Source of the DNA: Neolentinus lepideus HHB14362 ss-1 | Lineage: Eukaryota > Basidiomycota > Agaricomycetes > Gloeophyllales > Gloeophyllaceae | Reading direction: 5' to 3' | Length of the DNA stretch: 64,000 nt | Assembly: GCA_001632425.1 (NCBI GenBank) | Contig: KV425613.1 | Span: 110,480-174,479 of the forward strand | Part shown: positions 1 to 11,600 of the stretch, piece by piece | How the letters are laid out: each line of letters opens with the position of its first letter | How positions within the stretch are numbered: position 1 is the stretch's first letter | Made by a program: the position numbers and the translations under genes | Notes under the pieces: generated by a model | Told to the model about the DNA's origin: nothing | The model's input: the letters and a program-made list of their open reading frames with translations, nothing else | The model's database searches: none

Positions 1-2
1 TC

Positions 3-536
3 CCTACCAACACGCCCGCTTCCGTCTACCTGCTCCGTACAGTGCTGCACGACTGGCCTGACCATGAATGTGTTCGGATTCTCAAAAACCTGCGCGCTGC
101 GGCGACGCCAAAGACCAAGCTGCTCATCGGTTCGTCTCAGCCCCTTCCTTCTTTGAATGAAGCACACTGACATGAAATGGTTACCCAGGTGATTTCATGA
201 TCCCGTACGCCTGCCCCGACGATTCTGTCGCAGCGCGCACCATCCCAGGCGCCAAGACCAGCGCTGCGCCCGCTCCACTTCTTGCCAACTTCGGGAAGGG
301 AAGTGCAACGTCATATGCACTCGACATGGCCGTGCGTAGCACTCCTCCATTCTTTCTGCTTTGGCACGAAACGCTCACCCCTTCTCTCCCAGATGTTCAC
401 CAATTTCAACGCCCAGGAGCGCACGCTCGCACAGCTCGCGGAATTGTGCCAGCAGACGGGATGGAAGCCTATCCAGGCGCACAGGAGAGACGATACGCCT
501 TTCGGCTTCCTCGTGTCCGAGCCCATCCCGGTGTAA
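3..536 (+). CDS. O-methyltransferase, 3' part (5' end outside the window)
   Basis: This is the C-terminal part of a plant/fungal-type SAM-dependent O-methyltransferase. I read three exons: 3-129, 189-331 and 393-536, with GT-AG introns at 130-188 and 332-392. The first exon carries LLRTVLHDWPDHECVRILKN; the H-D-W core holds the histidine that acts as catalytic base in this family. It continues into the SAM-fold strand LLIGDFMIPYA. The last exon ends TPFGFLVSEPIPV before the stop. Such enzymes methylate phenolic or polyketide hydroxyls. The substrate cannot be inferred. The N-terminal dimerisation domain lies upstream of base 1. Neighbouring amidases and an SDR suggest an accessory-metabolism region, but no backbone synthase is visible. 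Confidence 0.85.
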
Positions 537-2429
537 TGTAAGACCGGGATGAGGGAAGAACAAATATGCAGTGCAGTGGGAAATGATCAGGCCCTCAACG
601 GGTGGGACGCAGGTATTATACTGAGCCTTAGAGCAATAGTTTGCCCTCAACGGGCACTTCAAACCGAACTTAGCCACAATCGATCGATGTTGTATCCATT
701 CTGTGTAGGCTGATTCGAAGAAGCAAAAGGTACTCGGACGCAGTACGTTCGCATTAACCACGCATCCTCGGCATCATGAGAACATCCTCCGGTACGATGA
801 GTAGCCGAGATAGACTCGAGACGGGATTGGTGTGGTGTCCACTCACGCTAAGAAATTGTAGACGTTGTATGAGTGATATAGTGCGCAAAAGGTCGCTGGT
901 ACACATGCTGCGTGACTTCCAGGAAATCTCCCCCATGTTTGGCTAGATTGACAAGTGCGTTGCACGTTCACCAAGTACATCAGGGCGCTTGTAGCCTCAT
1001 ATACACACGCCACAGTAGTTCATCGATGCATCTCTGAAATGTTCTAGACATTCAACGTTTGCTTGCATCGTCCTGACTTGGATATGAGAATTAATGCGAA
1101 CTAGTACTACTCCAGGGTCCGGACAGACTCCTTAGCTAAGCTGGCGCATTACAGCAAACGACAAAACAATAGAGAACTTCAGATTTCCTGCGCATGCAGC
1201 TGCCGACGCGAAGCAAACCGGATATTTGAATCCACACATCGGGCGCCATCCGATCTAACTGGGTGCCCTGTGTATAGTATTTATGACGACTTACTAGCTA
1301 AAATTACTCTCCGATAGCATAAGAGTCCACCGTCTGTAGCATCTATATAACAACAAGCAGGAAATGCGATTTTATCACCAATATCCAATCCCCAGAGAGG
1401 CGCCCAGACACAGCATTGTGGGGTCGGAATAGCCCGATCGTGGAGCGGCAGCGTGCTTGGAGAAATCTTGATCAACATCGTTTTGTCGTTGGCTGGAATG
1501 ATTTGGACGAATCCACTGCTCCGGCAGCTCCACACTCTACTAGTACTTGGTATGACTGAAGGCTTGAAGTGCGGGGTTGGAGCATTAATACCCAGTCCCA
1601 AAGTCAGTGTTACTCGGCAGAGGATGGTTCCATTCTGTGAGCGTTTCCTATGGACACTGGAGATGCGGATGCTGTAGTGAACATGTTGGCCCAGATATTC
1701 CTATAAACCAAGGTAAACGGAAGTTTGAGGAGATACAGTTTCCCGTAAAAGTATTCAGTGACCCATCTCAGTCATATTTATCAGCGGATTGCTAAAGCAA
1801 CATGTCGACTTGGAATATTCTCACTGAAGCAAGCTCCTCGCATCTGGTCAGACTTGTTCCGACCAATACATGTCTCTAACATTGCGAAATTGTTAGCGTG
1901 TGTTTCGCTGTTGTTCACTTGAGCAGTGCGTTTCCGGCGGTGCACAGCATCGGTCGAAGAACACTGGTGGATCATTCTCCCGTTTTGATGCGCCATCCGC
2001 GCCTTCGAGCTATCATCTCTGTTGCAATTTACTTCCGTCTTGAGTACTTGAGTTTTTTTTTGTTTTCCAAGCCGTAGACTAAACTCGTAGTCCTGCGACT
2101 TTTTTCATTCAGTACAGTGTACCAGAAGAATGCATAACGGACCTCTCCAGGGGACCATTGAATGGCTGCATCATACATGTACGCAGCACGCGACCGACGC
2201 TGCCACCGCACCTTCATGATTCCATCACCGCTTCCCATTATTCTTCGCGTTCGCATCAATCACCCCTTGTCACAGCTGCCCCACACGTCAATATTCCCAG
2301 GTTTAGGGACCATTCATAAAGTGATACATCTCGGGGAAAGCCAGCACGAAATTGCCCTTCTATCACTAGTTATACCATTACACTAGTAGTATAAGCCTCC
2401 TCTCCCTAATACTCGCTCTTTCATCCTTA
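537..2429. other. Intergenic, no supported gene
   Basis: About 1.9 kb between the O-methyltransferase and the proline-rich ORF. Only short, mutually overlapping ORFs occur. The longest, on the minus strand at 1281-1601 (106 codons), has no recognisable motif and no convincing flanking exons. I see no RNA gene or clear repeat. Confidence 0.4.
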
Positions 2430-3335
2430 ATGATTGGTCCCTCACTCCCTGTCTCTGCCTTCCCGAAACCCGTCCGGAGTCATTCGACGAACCACCATGC
2501 ATCTAACAACCCCATTACATCCATGTCTCTCTCGATACCCGTTGGAATGTCAGTGACATCCCCTATACCCCTCCCCATGCCCAGCCGTGCTCGCCCAAGC
2601 ACTGCACCAACCAAAAGCACTGTACCACCCCAAACCCCGCCTAGACCATCCACCGCCAACGAACCCAAACCCAAACTTCCTCATTTAATTATCCCCGCTT
2701 CACGACCTACTTCCTGTCCGCAGACGCCCATCTTTAGTCCTCCTGCTACCCGTACGCAGCAAGCCCTCCGCCTGCTTGGAGGAGCGAGTGGCATACAGCG
2801 TGTGCGCGCTCACCTCCGCAGCGCGTACCCCCGCAGGAGTAGCCACAGGAGCCCTCGTGCATCTAAGCCTTGCCCGGAGTCTCCTCGAACGGCGAAACCT
2901 ACCGGACGCAGGCATAGTAGGGAACACGATCTGGACCTCTACTTCACAGAACTCCTCATAGGGGAGCCTCTGCTACCTCATCGAAGGCTCCCGAAGCAGA
3001 AACCTAGCCGTTGGGCAGACAAGGACTACCTCGCGTTGCGATCGGGCTTGCATCCGGACAAGCTCAGGTCCAGACACAACGAGAAAGTAGAGGAGTGGCG
3101 GTTGGCAGTTGCCAACGCAATGGCTGCGGATGAGGAACCTGAGGAGACCCCCGCGCTCTCTCCAGCACCGTCCCTCCAACTACCCCCAACATCACCTCTG
3201 CGACTTTGCCATGTTTCTGTCGCCCAAACCAACAAGGTGGAGGCCATAGCTCAGAAGCCCGAATGTACGCTGACATTGGATCTGCACGCCGAAGCATGTT
3301 TCCAGGCTTACCTCCTCTTGAATCACAACCTCTAG
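2430..3335 (+). CDS. Hypothetical proline/serine-rich protein
   Basis: A single uninterrupted 301-codon ORF that I do not recognise. The first third is low-complexity, rich in Pro, Ser and Thr. The middle is basic (many Arg, Lys, Ser). The more ordinary segment at about residues 165-235, including DLDLYFTELLIGEPLLPHR and a charged part with KLRSRHNEKVEEWRLAVANA, looks helical and is the part most likely to be conserved. There is no signal peptide or membrane segment. An internal Met at about residue 31 is an alternative start. Single-exon, disordered, basic proteins of this sort are common in Agaricomycetes; no function is proposed. It is much longer than chance ORFs nearby, hence moderate confidence. 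Confidence 0.5.
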   Translation: MIGPSLPVSAFPKPVRSHSTNHHASNNPITSMSLSIPVGMSVTSPIPLPMPSRARPSTAPTKSTVPPQTPPRPSTANEPKPKLPHLIIPASRPTSCPQTPIFSPPATRTQQALRLLGGASGIQRVRAHLRSAYPRRSSHRSPRASKPCPESPRTAKPTGRRHSREHDLDLYFTELLIGEPLLPHRRLPKQKPSRWADKDYLALRSGLHPDKLRSRHNEKVEEWRLAVANAMAADEEPEETPALSPAPSLQLPPTSPLRLCHVSVAQTNKVEAIAQKPECTLTLDLHAEACFQAYLLLNHNL

Positions 3336-3659
3336 ATCTTGCTCACACGTTCATTCACGCTCGCGGACTGTACACTGGGCCGGTTTTACCCAGAGGAATC
3401 ATTCACTGCGCGGACTTGTAGATATCAATAATAGCATATACATACAATGGCGGCACTCATTCAGGGCATACCTAATTTATTATTTATTCATCGCATATCT
3501 TGTCATCGGAGAGCACACAAAGTAGGGAGGGGCGTGAATAGACATACATCGTTGAAGGTCTTGTCGTGCCTTCATCATGGTTTACAGGACCAGTTATTCA
3601 CAACTCCAAATAGCAGTTCTATGAACGATCGTCGTCAATGGACACTGTCGCCAGACAGC

Positions 3660-5662
3660 TCAACAACAACAACACTTACACGTCCTCAATAATTCATACG
3701 CATTTCCCTCCTTCTTTAGCAACGTCTCCACAATCTTCATGCCTTCCAGCACCTTCTCCTCTTCCAGCCTGCGACCTACAATTTGGACGCCGATAGGCAG
3801 GCCATGCATCTTCTCGGCGTTGTAATGTTTGTAGGCCCCTCTCTCTATCACATTTGTGGAACGGAAGGATTTCTCCAAAATGTCTAACTCTCGATCAACG
3901 TGTGTTACCGGGAGGACGCCGGCCGAGTAATCAAGCTTCGATCGTGATGTCAGCTAAATTGGAGAGCAAGCGGAATATTTCTCGTACCATGTTGAACAAG
4001 AGTGCGTACAGACAGTTTGTGAACGCATCCTTCATCCCTCCATGCGGCACCGCAGGCATTGCGTTTGGGCATGTCAGAATGAAATCTATCTCGTTCTCGT
4101 TCAAGTATTGGAACCATCGCGCACGGTATTCCTCCCTCTGCGCCACAAGAGCGAAGTACTCCTGTGCGGTTTTCCCGAACCATCCCTCGACCAAGCCTGC
4201 GTAGATCTCATCGCCGCGAAGGTAGCGCAGATACCCCGCGTAGAGACGTTTAACCCATCGTGGTGTGCGATACATAGCATTGGCTTGTACCATGCCCGGA
4301 TCATTGGATTCACCAGTGAGCTCGATAGTGTCTGTTTGACTTACTAGAAGAACGGGATATCTAAATTCTCATGTAAAGCAATAAGTCGCGAAATCGTCTC
4401 ACGTTCATCGACCAGCAGCTGGGATGCGATTTTGAAGCCTTCGTAGGGCGATGGTGGAGTTCTGTGCATTCAAATTATTAGTGAGAGGATCGCAGAGGAA
4501 ACGAGCGTCGAGGATAGACTGACAAGGTCACGACTTCGAACCCATACTTCTTCAGAACAGTTACAACCTCTCGCAGCGCCCTGGTGCAGGCAGGCGAAGG
4601 GGTCACGACACCTGCACAACTAAGTTCTCGAAATGAGAGCTAATCGAGTGGTTACAGACCATCGCTCCACATTACACCCCATTTGATTTTCTTGGTGGTC
4701 AGATCGATCTTTCTCCAAGGTAGGTTGATCACCTTTACGAGATCAAAGACGGAATTGAGTGTCAGTTAAGTACGGATGCCCTTACGGTATGATCATATTT
4801 CCAAGGATCCATTGCCATTACACCTTTCCATATTGTCTCTAGATCATCCAACGTCCTGGCCATTGGGGAGAACACAAAGAGGACCCCCTCCTGTCCGCCG
4901 TGATTATTAGCGTCACCGCGGCGAACAAATCGCGTCGTAGAGGCTTTGATGGTGTAGACCCCAGAATAATGGGATGGCACTCGAACTGAACCGGCCCCAT
5001 CTGAACCTATCCCTATACGAGAACCACCATATGCAATTAGTGCTGCCTCGCCACCGCTGGAGCCTCCTGGGGCGTAACCCTTTTTATGGGGATTCTCGGT
5101 GACACCTATCACGTCTGAAGCTGACTCATAAGACATGAGTGTGATTGGCACTGTAGTTTTCACAAATGGTATTGCGCCAGCATCCAGCAAGAGCTTGACG
5201 ATGACGGCATCAGCCGTCGCCGGTTTGCCAACGTACGCCGCGAAGCCTATGCACGAGTCGTACCCCTTCACGTTTATGACATCCTTCAAGCTCACAGGAA
5301 TTCCTGCCAGTGGTCCCTGCGTATTACACTGCGCAGCCCATGTCTCGGCAGTTGGTATGAGGACTTCCGAAAGACAATTCAGAGCTTCCTGGGCTTGTAG
5401 GGCTTTCTTTCCATAAGCAACGAGTATGTCCTTGGGAGATAGCTGTCCAGTATTGACAGCTTCGATTATCTTGCTGGCGGGCTGATCAAGGATTCTGATG
5501 TCGTCTGGAGTCAGAGGGGAGTGGTACACCAGCGGTAGAGTAGCGATCTGGTTCTGACGATCATTCTGCTTCGTCCGACTGTGGCCAGTCAGATATACGT
5601 TACGAATCTCCCGGAGGACTCACGTACCATGCTAACCGGTACTGAAGATATGACAACAACAT
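3660..5662 (-). CDS. Amidase (amidase-signature family), array member 1
   Basis: Hydrolyses a carboxylic amide to acid and ammonia or amine with a Ser-cisSer-Lys triad. The lysine is in GIPVSLKDVINVKGYDSC, the cis-Ser in APGGSSGGEAAL and the nucleophile in IGSDGAGSVRVP, so all three are present. The start is set by a 35-nt first exon (5662-5628, MLLSYLQYRLAC), followed by exon 2 (5578-4786) with KQNDRQNQ and YHSPLTPDD. Exon 3 (4732-4660) encodes VINLPWRKIDL and GVMWSDG. Later exons give PPSPYEGFKIASQLL, LTGESNDPGM, the LRYLRGDEIYAG block and the C-terminal GLPIGVQIVGRRLEEEKVLEG. The end is cysteine-rich (CKCCCC). No broken frame was found. Fatty-acid-amide-hydrolase-like in fungi; the substrate is unknown. 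First of four minus-strand tandem paralogs. Confidence 0.88.
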
Positions 5663-6343
5663 ATTGTTCCTGGGTGAAGCAACTCAGTGCCACAGTGGAG
5701 TTATATACCAGAGGGCACATGGATGACTGCGGGTGGAAGCGGCGTTCCTTCGAAGATGATGAAGAATAGAGCACAATTCCTAGCATCTTCTGGAAACCAG
5801 GGCACTCCAAGATGTCAAGTGTCGCTTTAGATACGATGGATTCGCTGACAAAGAAGTTTCGGACCCTGTACTGTATCTGGATGGTACACAGTACGTACGT
5901 GAGGCGTGGTTATCGTTTACCAGTTTGATTGACTCACTTGCCACGATACAATATGTTTCTTGTTCTAGCAACACGGCATTCATGCTATAGCAGGCGAAGT
6001 CTAGTACAGCTCTTCTGGGATATCACCCTGATTATAGACGTACTTCAGGAAGGAAGGCATAGATATCTGCTGTGGCATATTAGTAATTGGATACCGCGGC
6101 AAGGAAGACATCTAACCTCGGACACGTGACCACACACATTATTTTCACGGGGACGGATTACCAGATGAGTCTCGGTGTCGATTGGGTTTCAAACCAGCGA
6201 CAAGTCTGCGCGTTTAAACCCGAGCTCTCACGCACCTCCTCTTCACCATCGAAAGATTACTTCTCTGGCGAAGCATAGTCCATGAGAACATCACGTTTGT
6301 CCCTGCTGTGGAAGATCATGAAGGGCCATGTAAGATCCAGCAA
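5663..6343. other. Intergenic between amidases 1 and 2
   Basis: About 680 bp upstream of amidase 1 and downstream of amidase 2. Presumed promoter and terminator sequence. I see no gene, RNA or repeat. Confidence 0.4.
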
Positions 6344-8331
6344 TTAAGTATTCAATATCTCGTACGCCCTCCCATCCTGCCGCAGAAGACCCTCAACCAA
6401 TTTTAGTCCCTCCAAGACCTTTTCCTCTTCCAATCGCCGGCCCACTATCTGGACTCCAATCGGCAGGCCGTGCATCTTATCCGCGTCATAGTGCTTGTAC
6501 GCTCCTTTTTCAACGATGTTCTGTGACCGGAACGTCTTCGGCAACGCATCAAGATCCCGGTCCACATGAGTGACGGGCATGACACCAGCTGAATAGTCGA
6601 GCTATAAAAAGAGGTCAAAGTCAGATAAGTATCACGTTCAACTGCAACGTCATCAGAAGGACTAGAAGACCCACCATATTGAATAGGAATGTATAGATGC
6701 AATTCGTGAACGCGTCTTTCATCCCACCATGCGGCACAGCGGGCAGCGGGTTCGGCACAGTAACCAGGAAGTCAAGGTCGTTATCGGCCCAAAACTTGAA
6801 CCATTGCTTCCGATATGCCTCACGTCGGGTGACAAGGGCGTACAGCTCGTAGATAGTGTGGCTACGCCAGCCCTCCACCAACCCGGCGTATATCTCATCG
6901 CGACGGATGTAGCGAAGGTACCAGACGTAGATTTGTTTCATCCAACGTGGCAGGTCGTACATCTTCATTGCGGCCGTCATGGCCGGATCGTTTGATTCGC
7001 CAGTGTAGATGTTGTGCTCGGATAGTTTGCCTAAGAAAGTATTGTGAAATCGATTCTGTTCAACAGTACGAGACACATACATGAGTCTGCGACACACTGT
7101 GATGCAATCTTGAATCCCTCGTATGGTGAAGGTGGGTTCCTGAGATAACGTTCATTCGCGTGATTCCATCAGACACTCAGGTCGACTCACACTGTTACGA
7201 CTTCATAGCCGTGGTTTTGCAGAGTGCTGACGACCGCACGAAGGGCTCGAGCGCATGCAGGAGATGGCGTAACGATCCCTGTGGATACGATGTTAATGAT
7301 AACGGTGTGGTAACGACGAAACCTACCATCGTGCCACATGACCCCAAATTTAAGCTTCTTCTCTGATAGATTAATTTCACGCCATGGAATAGGCATCACC
7401 TGTGAGGTACTTTCAGTCTGAGCAGGTTACACATACGGAGACAGACATACATGGTGGTCATATTTCCAAGGCTGCATGCTCACTATGGCTCTCCAGATAG
7501 TCTCAAGATCTGAGAGAGTTCTCGCTAGTGGTGCGTAAGACGATCCAGTAGCCTCTTGTCCGGGGTGATTATTGGCATCACCCGTCTTGGGGAACCTCCC
7601 CACCGACGGCTTGATCGTGTACACGCCCGAGTAATGAGCTGGCACTCGTAGCGAGCCCGCGCCGTCTGACCCTATACCGACCCTCGAACCACCATATGCA
7701 ATTAGAGCCGCCTCGCCGCCACTAGATCCACCAGCAGTGAATCCCTTCACGTGAGGGTTTTCAGTATAGCCTGTCACGTCTGAGAAAGACTCGAACGACA
7801 TGAGAGTAATAGGGACATTCGTCTTGACGAATGGGACGGCACCCGCGTCTCGCAGAAGTTTGACGATAGCCCCGTCTTCCGTCGCTCTTTTGCCCACCCA
7901 GTCTGCATAGCCTATACAGGCGTCGTAACCTTTGACATAGATGGTATCTTTCAAACTGACGGGAACACCAGCAAGGGGACCATTCACGTTGCACTGTTTC
8001 GTCCACGTCTCCGCGTCAGGGATCATGATTTCCGTCAAGCAGTTGGTAGCTGCATGGGCTCGCAGGGCTTTCTTGCCATATGACTGGAGGACCTCACGAG
8101 GTGACAGTTTGCCAGAGTTCACGTTTTGGATCAAGTCGGCAATGGGAAGGTCCAAAATATAGGTATCGTCGGGCGTGAGGGGTGCATGATACTCTGCTGG
8201 TAGGATGTCTAACTGATTCTGACGTTCTTTCTGCTTGGCCCGACTGCGAGAACTGGTATCAATGACATCGGACGTTTAGAGACCTAGGAATCTTACCATG
8301 CACGAAGATATGCAATATATGAGAACAGCAT
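6344..8331 (-). CDS. Amidase (amidase-signature family), array member 2
   Basis: A second paralog with the same gene structure: a 35-nt first exon (8331-8297, MLFSYIAYLRAC) and exon 2 starting AKQKERQNQLDILPAEYHAPLTPDD. Catalytic elements are intact: lysine in GVPVSLKDTIYVKGYDAC, cis-Ser in TAGGSSGGEAAL and Ser nucleophile in IGSDGAGSLRVP. Further exons give NPPSPYEGFKIASQCVADSC, IYTGESNDPAM, LRYIRRDEIYAG and GLPIGVQIVGRRLEEEKVLEG. It ends RAYEILNT. The nucleophile loop reads GSDGAGS, as in member 1, while members 3 and 4 have GSD-I/V-AGS, suggesting two sub-pairs. A hAT element begins about 360 bp upstream of its start codon and may have displaced part of its promoter. Confidence 0.88.
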
Positions 8332-8686
8332 GGCAACGCGGGACGCAGGCCCAATCTGAGTCAACTGACTATTATATAGCTCTGCGCGGTCGTCGTGATA
8401 GATTATAGATCGACCATGAGAAGAAAGAGCGAAGCTCATGACATCCCAAATTGTACAATGAACTTACGAAACCACCCTGAAAAGATATCTGTGTTAATGG
8501 GCCTATGCATATCTGGCATGGCCGTTGAGGCGGGCCTCCTTATCACGGTTTCGATGCGCGCACAAGCTCGAGAATAGAGCGTAGGAACGGACAATGCACA
8601 AGTCTATTCTCAATTCTGACATGTCATAGGTCTTCTGACGACGAATTTCAGCCCCAGAGTAACGGCATTCCATAACTAGGAAATCC
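8332..8686. other. Amidase 2 upstream region, left flank of the hAT insertion
   Basis: About 355 bp between the amidase 2 start codon and the hAT target-site duplication. No gene is recognised. Presumed promoter. Confidence 0.4.
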
Positions 8687-8694
8687 AAAGACAC
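8687..8694. repeat. Left target-site duplication of the hAT element
   Basis: AAAGACAC immediately precedes the left terminal repeat and is repeated exactly at 13013-13020 after the right terminal repeat. Eight bases is the target duplication size of the hAT superfamily. Confidence 0.93.
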
Positions 8695-11600
8695 CAGTGA
8701 TGTGCCGGTCAACAGTCGGTCGACACGGTCAACATGTCGACTGGTCGACTAGTCAACCGCCCGGCATGTCGCCTGACAGTCGTGTTGACTTTCTCAGGCG
8801 TGTTGACTTTCCCATGCGTACATATATAGAAGGAGCGCTATAACAGTAATCTAATCAAATAGACATCTCGACATCTGTATCGTGATACCGTCCTTTGCTG
8901 CATCAGGAAATGCAAATATCTCCGGATGGAGACGGCGTCTCCATGGCTCCATCTGGAGTACGCGTCTCCATCTAGCACGTGACGGAGACGCGTGGTCTGG
9001 ATGGAGGCACTACCTGCTTATAAAGCGGTCTCCTCGGAGTTGTTGTGGCTGCAATGGGCATAATATATTCTGGATATCATGTGACATGTACGGAAGGTTA
9101 ATTTGGCAGCAATGCAGTGCATCCTTCAGGCTCTGACCTACATATTACATGGAACTTGGCTGTCAGAAACCTCCACAACCATCTTATACTGTTGCAGATG
9201 TCCCAAATGGCCTCATACACAATTTGGGTGTGATACAGAAGTATACAATGAGTATATGGACTATCCTCAAGGTCCCAAGAAGCCCTACAATACCTAGCAT
9301 CAGGTGTATAGGCTTCCGCCACAGGCCATGTGCTATCTCCATCTGGAGACAGTGTCTCCATGCGGCACATGATGGAGGAGGCAGCCTCCGGATAATAGGG
9401 GTACCTTTCCATCACTCCATTGCTCCATGTGCCTCCATATGGCTCAGCTGGAGAATTCCGGCTTTCCTGATGTGCGAGATCTTTTCTTATCCGTGCTCTC
9501 ATGAAAGCTATATTAGGTACCCAATAAAACCTTCAGCTGTTATCCGAAGGGTGTAGCATAGACTTCCGTAGGTATTTACAGCAAGCCACCTACACATATA
9601 AGACTTCTGCATTGTGTGTTTCCCCATCATCTGATTGACCCCATAGTTTGAACTGTGAGGCTCATGGCTAACCGCAGCTGGTATCGTGCCCACTTCTATG
9701 ACCACCCGAAGCTTCAGGAGAAGGCTCCAGAGGCATATGCAGATGGCCATAGAGATAAGGTGAAGGTCTGGTGCCGTCTTTGCTTTGATCATCGTGTTCT
9801 TGCAGAAGTTGCTCGTGATCAGAGTGAAGTTGCAGTTGGGAAAAGGTACTCAGTTTGTGAGGAGGCTGATATCAAAGAAGCATGTACATATCTGCAGCTT
9901 CTTCAATCAATCAAATCATACTGACTCAGTGCTTGAGTATGGGGCCTGCCGCAGGTGAAGGAAGAAGTCCGATGGCTCCAAGCAAGAGGCACAACACTTC
10001 TTGTTCACCTTCGTGATTGTCAGTTTCAGCCAGGGCCAGTCCGGGATTGGGCAAGAGTTGAGCATGAAAGAACAAATCTATCTCCTCGGCGCAAGCAAAT
10101 TGTTAACATTGATGCTGAACTGCCAACCCAGTATATCCAAGTACCCATGCTACCTTCAGGTGTTCCTGTTCCAGGAATATCTATTCCAGCTGGGCTCCAC
10201 ACTCCATACCTGCAGCCACTAGCTCCTCTAGCAGGGCCTTCGACACACTCTACTGGATACTTGTCAGCCCCTGCTGCATCACATCCACTCACCATTGCTG
10301 CTCCAACTCCAGTTCATATTCCACAGTCTCAGATTCCCTCTCTAGCATCTGGTTCTGCATTTTCAGAGTCCCCTGCTTCTGCAGTCTCTCCAATGGGGAT
10401 TGTTTCCATGGGTGCCAGCCCGAGTCCCCTCCTTTTCTCAGATCTCCATACTTTATCCAACAGTCCATCAGTGTCAGAAATTTCGGGATGGAGCGGTTCA
10501 TCTAAACGACAGTGACTCAGTCGCTCTGGAAGCATGCGGTCTGCATCACGTGCTGCGAGTGCTATGGAACCTCCACCATGGACTACTGCAACACAGTCAC
10601 GCTTTGAGTCACAGCTGGCACAACTGACAGCATCCTGTTCACAGTCAACAACTTGGGTTGAGAATCCAGAGTGGCTTGCTTTCTGTGAAGACTTCTTGCC
10701 ACAGGCCATCATAGCATCTCGCAAAATCCTGACTACTCACTTGATCCCAAAGGAAGTTCAAAGTTATCAGGACCATGCGATTGCGGCCTGCCATGGTCAT
10801 GAAGCTACTCTCGAGTGCGATGGCTGGTCAGGCGTCAATCACCACCATCTTCTTGCCTTCATGATAGCAGTACTTTGCAAGGTGCATAGCTACTGTCAAG
10901 ATGGGTTTGAAATTTTAATCAATTTCCACATAGGTTTACACAATCTGTGTCACTGACACTACCAATCAAGTCAAAAATGCAGACAATTTACTGGAGATGC
11001 TTTGTCAAGTTATCTATGTTGCAGAGTGAGATTGGGGTGTCAAGATTGTTGCAGTCACATCAGATTGCAGTGGTGAGTCACGAAGTGCAAGAAAAAGACT
11101 TCTCCAGGAGCGTCCAGACCTTGTTGCCCCAGACTGTTATGCACACCAGGTACGTAACATTGTTGACATACAATACAGGAATACTTGACTGAATAAAGTA
11201 TAGATCAACTTAGTTGTTGGTGACTATTTCAAGTCATCGCAGTGGTTCTTTCAATATGCTGATATGGCAAATGATCTCATTGCATGGCTACGCAGTCAGA
11301 CATTCCTCCTTGCACTCCTACAACAGATCCAGATTGAGAACTATCATGGTCGGACTTTGGCCATCATCCATGCTGTCCTAACCTGATGGACTGCCCATTA
11401 CCTTGCATATAAACGTCTTCTGGAGGTCAAGACATCTTTAGTACGGCTGGCAGAACATCCACACCTGTATGCTTCAGGCGATGCTCAATCTCATGCAAAG
11501 ACTAGAAAGATGGTACCAATAATAAACAACAATTTATTCTGGCACTATCTTGCAAGGTAAGTGATCCTTTAATATTTCATATATAATCTAATCACAAAAC

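Noticed and set aside
1281..1601. A 106-codon minus-strand ORF between the O-methyltransferase and the proline-rich ORF
   Set aside because: No motif, no adjoining exons with phase agreement, and overlapping ORFs of similar length on the other strand.
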